A stretch of DNA of 11,797 nt from an uncultured bacterium (GTDB lineage Bacteria > Eisenbacteria > RBG-16-71-46 > CAIMUX01), in contig CAMPIC010000037.1 in NCBI GenBank assembly GCA_946886185.1, forward strand, positions 1-11,797, written 5' to 3'. A program made the translations under genes and the position numbers. How positions within the stretch are numbered: position 1 is the stretch's first letter; the number at the start of each line of letters is the position of its first letter. The notes under the pieces are model-generated. The model had not been told where the DNA came from and ran no database searches. It worked only from the letters and a program-made list of their open reading frames with translations. Below are positions 8,213-11,797 of the stretch, one piece after another.

Positions 8213-8226
8213 GTGTTTGCGAACAC
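8213..8226. promoter_or_regulatory. 14-bp imperfect palindrome upstream of the secreted-protein gene
   Basis: GTGTTTGCGAACAC pairs at all but its central T/G position (12 of 14 bases symmetric). It lies 39-52 bp before the ATG at 8174, in an AT-richer stretch. It could be an operator for a dimeric repressor. A TTGACC (minus strand, 8234-8229) lies just upstream but has no good -10 at normal spacing. Confidence 0.35.
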
Positions 8227-8304
8227 GCGGTCAATAGAGACAACGGATGGGAGAACGATACGTAACGGGAAATCTTCCGTTGGCCGACCTTGGCGCCCAT
8301 CGCT

Positions 8305-8415
8305 CAGCGGCGATCGGGGGCAAAGCCGGTCAGCGGCGGATCGAGGGAAACCAGCCGCGGTCGAGGGATGGGCGGTCAGGGGCGATCGACGCGTGGCGAC
8401 TAGCGGCGATTGAGG
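8305..8415. repeat. Five degenerate ~24-bp direct repeats across the 3' end of the kinase gene
   Basis: Copies begin near 8305 (CAGCGGCGATCG), 8331 (CAGCGGCGGATCG), 8352 (CAGCCGCGGTCGAGG), 8377 (CAGGGGCGATCG) and 8401 (TAGCGGCGATTGAGG), with spacings of 26, 21, 25 and 24 bp. The copy at 8401 contains the kinase stop codon and the codons for its last residues (L-N-R-R). The others lie outside the gene, so the array looks like decayed tandem duplication of the gene's 3' end, or a set of related protein-binding sites. Confidence 0.55.
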
Positions 8416-10940
8416 AAGAGCTCGACCTTTCCGACGTTCATTCCCGCCGGCGAGTCCCAGGCGCAAGCCGAGAGAACAAGGTCCGTCGCGCCGTCGCCGT
8501 TGAAGTCGCCGGAAGCGAAGGCAGATCCGTACCAGGAGCCAGGTTTTTCGGCCGTTCGAATCCAGTTGGAGCGAACCTCACGACGAGTGGACCCCAGATA
8601 GAGAAATGCCGCTCCCTCTCGGGGGTAAGCTTGCTGAAACCGAACTGCGCCCACGAAGAAATCGGCGCAGCCGTCCTCATTGAGATCGCCGGCCCGGCCC
8701 ATGTGACTTCCGAAGTTCGCGCCCATGTTGTCCACTTCGAGCATGACCGCGCCGTATGGATGGATGCCCGACTCCGATCCGAGGTACGCTTCGACGACCC
8801 CCTCGTCGGGTTCGCCATTATCCGCCGACTCGGCTCCGATGATCAGGTCCCCGAATCCATCTCCATCCAAGTCTCCGGGAAGAAGGATTTCCCGGCCGAA
8901 ACCTGCATTGGCCTGGCGTCCGATCAAGACTGTCGGAACCGAGCTGAGCCCGGCGGAAGAACCGAGGTACACATAGACCGCGCCGGCTTCGTGAACCGCG
9001 TCGCCGAAGCTGGTGTACGGGGCACCGACGACCGCGTCCTGAAACCCGTCATCGTTCACATCGCCGCGCAAGTCCAGCGACATCCCCAGACTCGAACCTA
9101 CGCTCCCTTCGACTGTCCACTTGGGCGTTTGCTCGTAACGCCCGCCACTGGACAAGTAAAGAAACGCTCGTCCTGAAGCCACCTCCTTCGAGGGGTAGTG
9201 GGGCTCGCCGACGAGGAGATCATCGTCGCCGTCATGATCGACATCGCCCGTCGCGATCGCGTACCCGAAGCGCGTTCCAGGCTCGGTCGCGGCGAGCACC
9301 TGAATCGGCGTCGGAGGAAGGCCATCGTTGGAACCCGGATAGATCAGGACGCGGCCGACCACCTGAGTCCCTCCATCGAACCCCGGCGCCGCTACCACCA
9401 CATCCGCGAACCCATCGAAACTGAGGGTGGTCGCGGAAGCCATCGACCAGCCGAGAAACGCCGTGACTCCATCGTCAGCGGCGATCCAGGAAGGTTCCGA
9501 TTCGAGTCCTGCGGCGCTTCCGCGGTACAAGTAGATTTTCCCGCCGTTGAGAGCACCCGCGTTGGACTGCGGCGCGCCGACCAGCAAGTCGTCGAACCCA
9601 TCCTGGTCCACATCCCCTACTCCCGCGACCGCGAGGCCAAACATGTCGTTGCCACCTTCTCCGTGCAAGACGAGCGTTGGAGTGTCGGAATAGGGTGGCG
9701 TGGCGGCTACCTCGACGTTGGTGATCGATCCTCCGACTTGCCCTCGCCACCAGAGTCCGAGAGCAGCCACGAGAACCCCGGCGAAAACGAGTCCGGCGAT
9801 CCGCATATGCCGTCGGGCAGGCGCCTTGGCCGAACCAGAGTGCACGACCGTCCCCAGCGAGTGCAGCAACGCGCGCTCGACCTCGCCTGGAGTGGAGAAC
9901 CGATGGCGGGCGTCCGGCGCGAGAGTTTGTCCCAGAACGTGCGCGAACGCTTCCGGAAGGTCGGCACGAAGATCCCGGGCATGTCTCATCTCTCCCCGTT
10001 CGTGCTTCGAGCGCAGCGCGGAGAGGCTCTTTGCCTCGACCGGAACCACGCCGGTAACGAGAGAGAAGAGAAGAACGCCAAGAGAGTAGACATCCGAACG
10101 AGCATCGGCGCGATCGCCGCGGAGGACTTCCGGCGCCATGAAAAGCGGAGTGCCCGACACCCCTTCAGCTTCGGAGCGCCATCGAGCCGGCTCCATCTCC
10201 AGCCCGAGCCCTAGATCCATGAGCACGATACGCCCGCCCTCGGCGCGCATGACGTTGCCGAGCTTGACGTCGCGATGAGCCATTCCGGCGGCATGCACTG
10301 CGGAGAGCGCGCGGCAAAGATCGATCCCGATGAGCGCCGCCTCGCGCGCGTCCAATGTCCCCCGCGCTCGGACGATTCGTTGCAGCGTCTCGCCTTGAAT
10401 GAATTCCATCCAAATCCCCACCCGGCCGTCGATCCGATCGGCTCCATGAACGGTGACCACGTTGGGATGCCGCACGCGGGCCAGGAGTCTCGCCTCCCGA
10501 ACCGCCTCATCTGGAGGAGCGGGACTCGCGCGCTCGACGATCTTGAGCGCCACGATTCGATCGAGCCGTGTGTCCCGCGCCCGGTACACCGCTCCGAATG
10601 CTCCCCGTCCTACTCGCTCGAGAATCTCGAGGTGGCCCCATCGCGAGCCGGTTACGAGGCCGGTGACGGCAGAGCTCGGAACCAGTTCGTTGGCCGTTCC
10701 AGGGTAAGGCTCGAGACCGGCAATGCTCTTCGCCAGCGAGATACTGGCCAAGGAGTCTCCCTGCGCGTCCTCGCTTTGGGCGGCACGATGGAATCCTGCG
10801 ACCGCGGCCACCATGCGGAGTTGTTGAATCGCCTGCCGCTCTTCGTTCGTGCGCGCCGATCTCTCCACCGCGTCCCAATCGATCGAATGATCCCTGGCCA
10901 AGCTGGCGGAAACACGACGCAGCAAGTCGCGCTCAGGCAT
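8400..10940 (-). CDS. Transmembrane Ser/Thr protein kinase with seven-repeat FG-GAP beta-propeller
   Basis: This 846-residue protein starts at the ATG at 10940, after a GGGAGA ribosome site, and overlaps the sigma-factor gene by 8 bp. Residues 1-100 form a helical pre-kinase region. The Hanks kinase domain (about 103-360) has the Gly loop G111-R-G-A-F-G, K133 (VALK), H222-R-D with K226 and N229, D242-L-G in place of DFG, A269-P-E, and S282-DVYSLG. All catalytic residues are present. Basic residues (376-380) precede one membrane helix (381-398), which places the kinase in the cytoplasm. Beyond it lie seven FG-GAP repeats near 442, 503, 565, 626, 689, 751 and 811. Six carry Ca-binding G-D-x-(D/N)-x-D-G loops; the second (TLSFDG) is degenerate. 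Seven repeats fit one integrin-alpha-like propeller outside the membrane. It probably senses an external ligand or surface state and signals inward, likely with the co-transcribed sigma factor. Confidence 0.93.
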   Translation of the reverse strand: MPERDLLRRVSASLARDHSIDWDAVERSARTNEERQAIQQLRMVAAVAGFHRAAQSEDAQGDSLASISLAKSIAGLEPYPGTANELVPSSAVTGLVTGSRWGHLEILERVGRGAFGAVYRARDTRLDRIVALKIVERASPAPPDEAVREARLLARVRHPNVVTVHGADRIDGRVGIWMEFIQGETLQRIVRARGTLDAREAALIGIDLCRALSAVHAAGMAHRDVKLGNVMRAEGGRIVLMDLGLGLEMEPARWRSEAEGVSGTPLFMAPEVLRGDRADARSDVYSLGVLLFSLVTGVVPVEAKSLSALRSKHERGEMRHARDLRADLPEAFAHVLGQTLAPDARHRFSTPGEVERALLHSLGTVVHSGSAKAPARRHMRIAGLVFAGVLVAALGLWWRGQVGGSITNVEVAATPPYSDTPTLVLHGEGGNDMFGLAVAGVGDVDQDGFDDLLVGAPQSNAGALNGGKIYLYRGSAAGLESEPSWIAADDGVTAFLGWSMASATTLSFDGFADVVVAAPGFDGGTQVVGRVLIYPGSNDGLPPTPIQVLAATEPGTRFGYAIATGDVDHDGDDDLLVGEPHYPSKEVASGRAFLYLSSGGRYEQTPKWTVEGSVGSSLGMSLDLRGDVNDDGFQDAVVGAPYTSFGDAVHEAGAVYVYLGSSAGLSSVPTVLIGRQANAGFGREILLPGDLDGDGFGDLIIGAESADNGEPDEGVVEAYLGSESGIHPYGAVMLEVDNMGANFGSHMGRAGDLNEDGCADFFVGAVRFQQAYPREGAAFLYLGSTRREVRSNWIRTAEKPGSWYGSAFASGDFNGDGATDLVLSACAWDSPAGMNVGKVELFLNRR

Positions 10941-11556
10941 TGCGCTGCATCTCCCGCGCCAGACGCGCCAGGGCTCGTGAGACGGTCATGCGTGCGGCCG
11001 TGATCGTCGGCTTCCCGAGTGCGTTCGCGATCTCCTCGTACGGCAGATCCAGCTCGACTTTCGCGCAAATCGCGTCGCGGTCTTCGGGCCTGAGACGAGC
11101 GAGGGCACGCTCATACCGCTCGACGGCTTCGGTGCCGATCGCTTGCTCGAGAGGGGAATGTCCCCAATCGAGCAGCCCGCTCTCGAGATCGACCTTCTGA
11201 CCGGAAGCCGCGGAACCACGGATCAGACTGCGAATCCGATTCAAACACGCCATCCGTAGATACGCGAGGAGCGCGCCGTCGTGCTGCGGCACGAACTCAT
11301 CGAGGCGCCCGAGCGCGGTCACCATCGTTTCCTGTACGAGATCGCCAGTATCATGCAGATCCCGGGCGCGTGCCGGGAGACGGCCGCGAGCCCATCGTTC
11401 GAGGCGCGGCCAGTAGCGACGAATCAGCGCATCCAGAGCCGCGGCCTCCCCCTGCCGAACTTGAGCAAGAAGAACCAAAGAGGAAAGCGTTTCTTCCGGC
11501 GCTGGGCGACGCGACGAAGCAAGCTCGCTCGGACCCGTGGGGTCACCTGTATGCAA
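10933..11556 (-). CDS. ECF-like sigma-70 family RNA polymerase sigma factor paired with the kinase
   Basis: The product would redirect RNA polymerase to a specific promoter set. From the proposed TTG start at 11556 it is 207 residues. Region 2 spans about 27-100, with the core-binding D-T-G-D-L-V-Q-E-T motif (69-77). Region 4 spans about 145-200, with a helix-turn-helix (LPYEEIANALG, then ARMTVSRALARL). Length and two-domain layout fit ECF-type factors encoded beside Hanks kinases. The last 8 bp overlap the kinase start (ATGCCTGA), so the two are translationally coupled, and the kinase may modify or release this factor. The start is uncertain: the frame stays open to an ATG at 11796, but those extra 80 residues are Arg/Pro-rich with weaker third-position GC bias. 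They also contain a TACAAT promoter-like motif. GAGGA lies 4 nt before the TTG. Confidence 0.85.
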   Translation of the reverse strand: MHTGDPTGPSELASSRRPAPEETLSSLVLLAQVRQGEAAALDALIRRYWPRLERWARGRLPARARDLHDTGDLVQETMVTALGRLDEFVPQHDGALLAYLRMACLNRIRSLIRGSAASGQKVDLESGLLDWGHSPLEQAIGTEAVERYERALARLRPEDRDAICAKVELDLPYEEIANALGKPTITAARMTVSRALARLAREMQRNA

Positions 11557-11797
11557 TGGTTCCTCGCGATGCGCGGCCGGTTCTGGGGCCGTCCTCTTCC
11601 ACTGGCGCTCCGCCAGACTGGAGGCGGGTGAGCGGACGTCCGGCTGCGTCTGCGCTGGAGAGATTGTACGCGGATCAGGCAACAACCTCCAACGCGGGCG
11701 AGTTGGGGACAAGACGACCGCGGATTCGGCGCCAGGGAAGGTGCGTGGCGTTTGGAGTCTGTACAAAGGACGTTCGAGGAGGTGGTGGGTCGACATC
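11557..11797. other. Probable 5' region of the sigma-factor gene, up to the window edge
   Basis: The minus strand is open through this 241-bp stretch, but its translation is Arg/Pro-rich with no recognisable domain. It is either an N-terminal extension of the sigma factor or, as I prefer, upstream leader and promoter DNA. I see no other gene in it. Confidence 0.45.
11663..11668 (-). promoter_or_regulatory. Possible -10 element upstream of the sigma-factor gene
   Basis: TACAAT on the minus strand matches the -10 consensus at 5 of 6 positions and lies about 107 nt before the TTG at 11556. The sequence 18 bases upstream (TTGGAG) is only a weak -35. If it is real, the sigma gene must start downstream of it, which supports the short form. 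An alternative-sigma promoter is equally possible. Confidence 0.25.

Noticed and set aside
8175..8300. A longer start for the small secreted protein, near 8300
   Set aside because: The extension would place a polar 42-residue segment before the signal peptide. The strong AGGAGG lies directly before the ATG at 8174.
8247..9176. Plus-strand open frames opposite the kinase propeller (also 9198-10214)
   Set aside because: These are shadow frames. The minus strand encodes regular FG-GAP repeats through the whole stretch.

Overview
The window is GC-rich throughout, with strongly GC-biased third codon positions and long spurious ORFs opposite the real genes. A Tat-exported NarG-type molybdoenzyme lies beside an NrfHA pair, and a secreted metzincin carries a FlgD-like C-terminal module. 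A transmembrane Ser/Thr kinase has an FG-GAP propeller. Together these suggest an uncultivated soil or sediment bacterium of the FCB/Eisenbacteria/Gemmatimonadota type. The affiliation is inferred from family content only, because there is no rRNA or other marker gene.

Left half (1-4064), nitrogen respiration. A catalytic subunit of a type II DMSO-reductase-family enzyme (nitrate reductase/nitrite oxidoreductase branch, Tat signal) runs leftward off the window edge. It has a good sigma70-like promoter. Diverging from it across a 308-base gap is nrfHA, the tetrahaem quinol dehydrogenase and pentahaem ammonia-forming nitrite reductase. The simplest reading is an outward-facing nitrate -> nitrite -> ammonium (DNRA) module. 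NrfA is unusual in two ways: its active-site haem motif is CXXCH rather than CXXCK, and a 15-bp tandem repeat is inserted between haems 1 and 2. A strong hairpin closes the convergent junction after nrfA.

Right half (4156-11797), all on the minus strand. In transcription order it holds an ECF-like sigma factor, a Ser/Thr kinase overlapping it by 8 bp, a gap with degenerate repeats and a palindrome, a small secreted Pro-rich protein of unknown function, and a large secreted metzincin starting 2 bp after that gene. The kinase joins a cytoplasmic Hanks domain through one membrane helix to seven FG-GAP repeats, which form a predicted seven-blade exported propeller. The metzincin has three related ~215-residue modules and a FlgD-like C-terminal domain. 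The sigma-kinase pair looks like a trans-envelope sensing unit. Whether it controls the downstream secreted pair or the nitrogen genes is only a hypothesis based on position.

No tRNA, rRNA, CRISPR array, insertion sequence or phage gene was seen.
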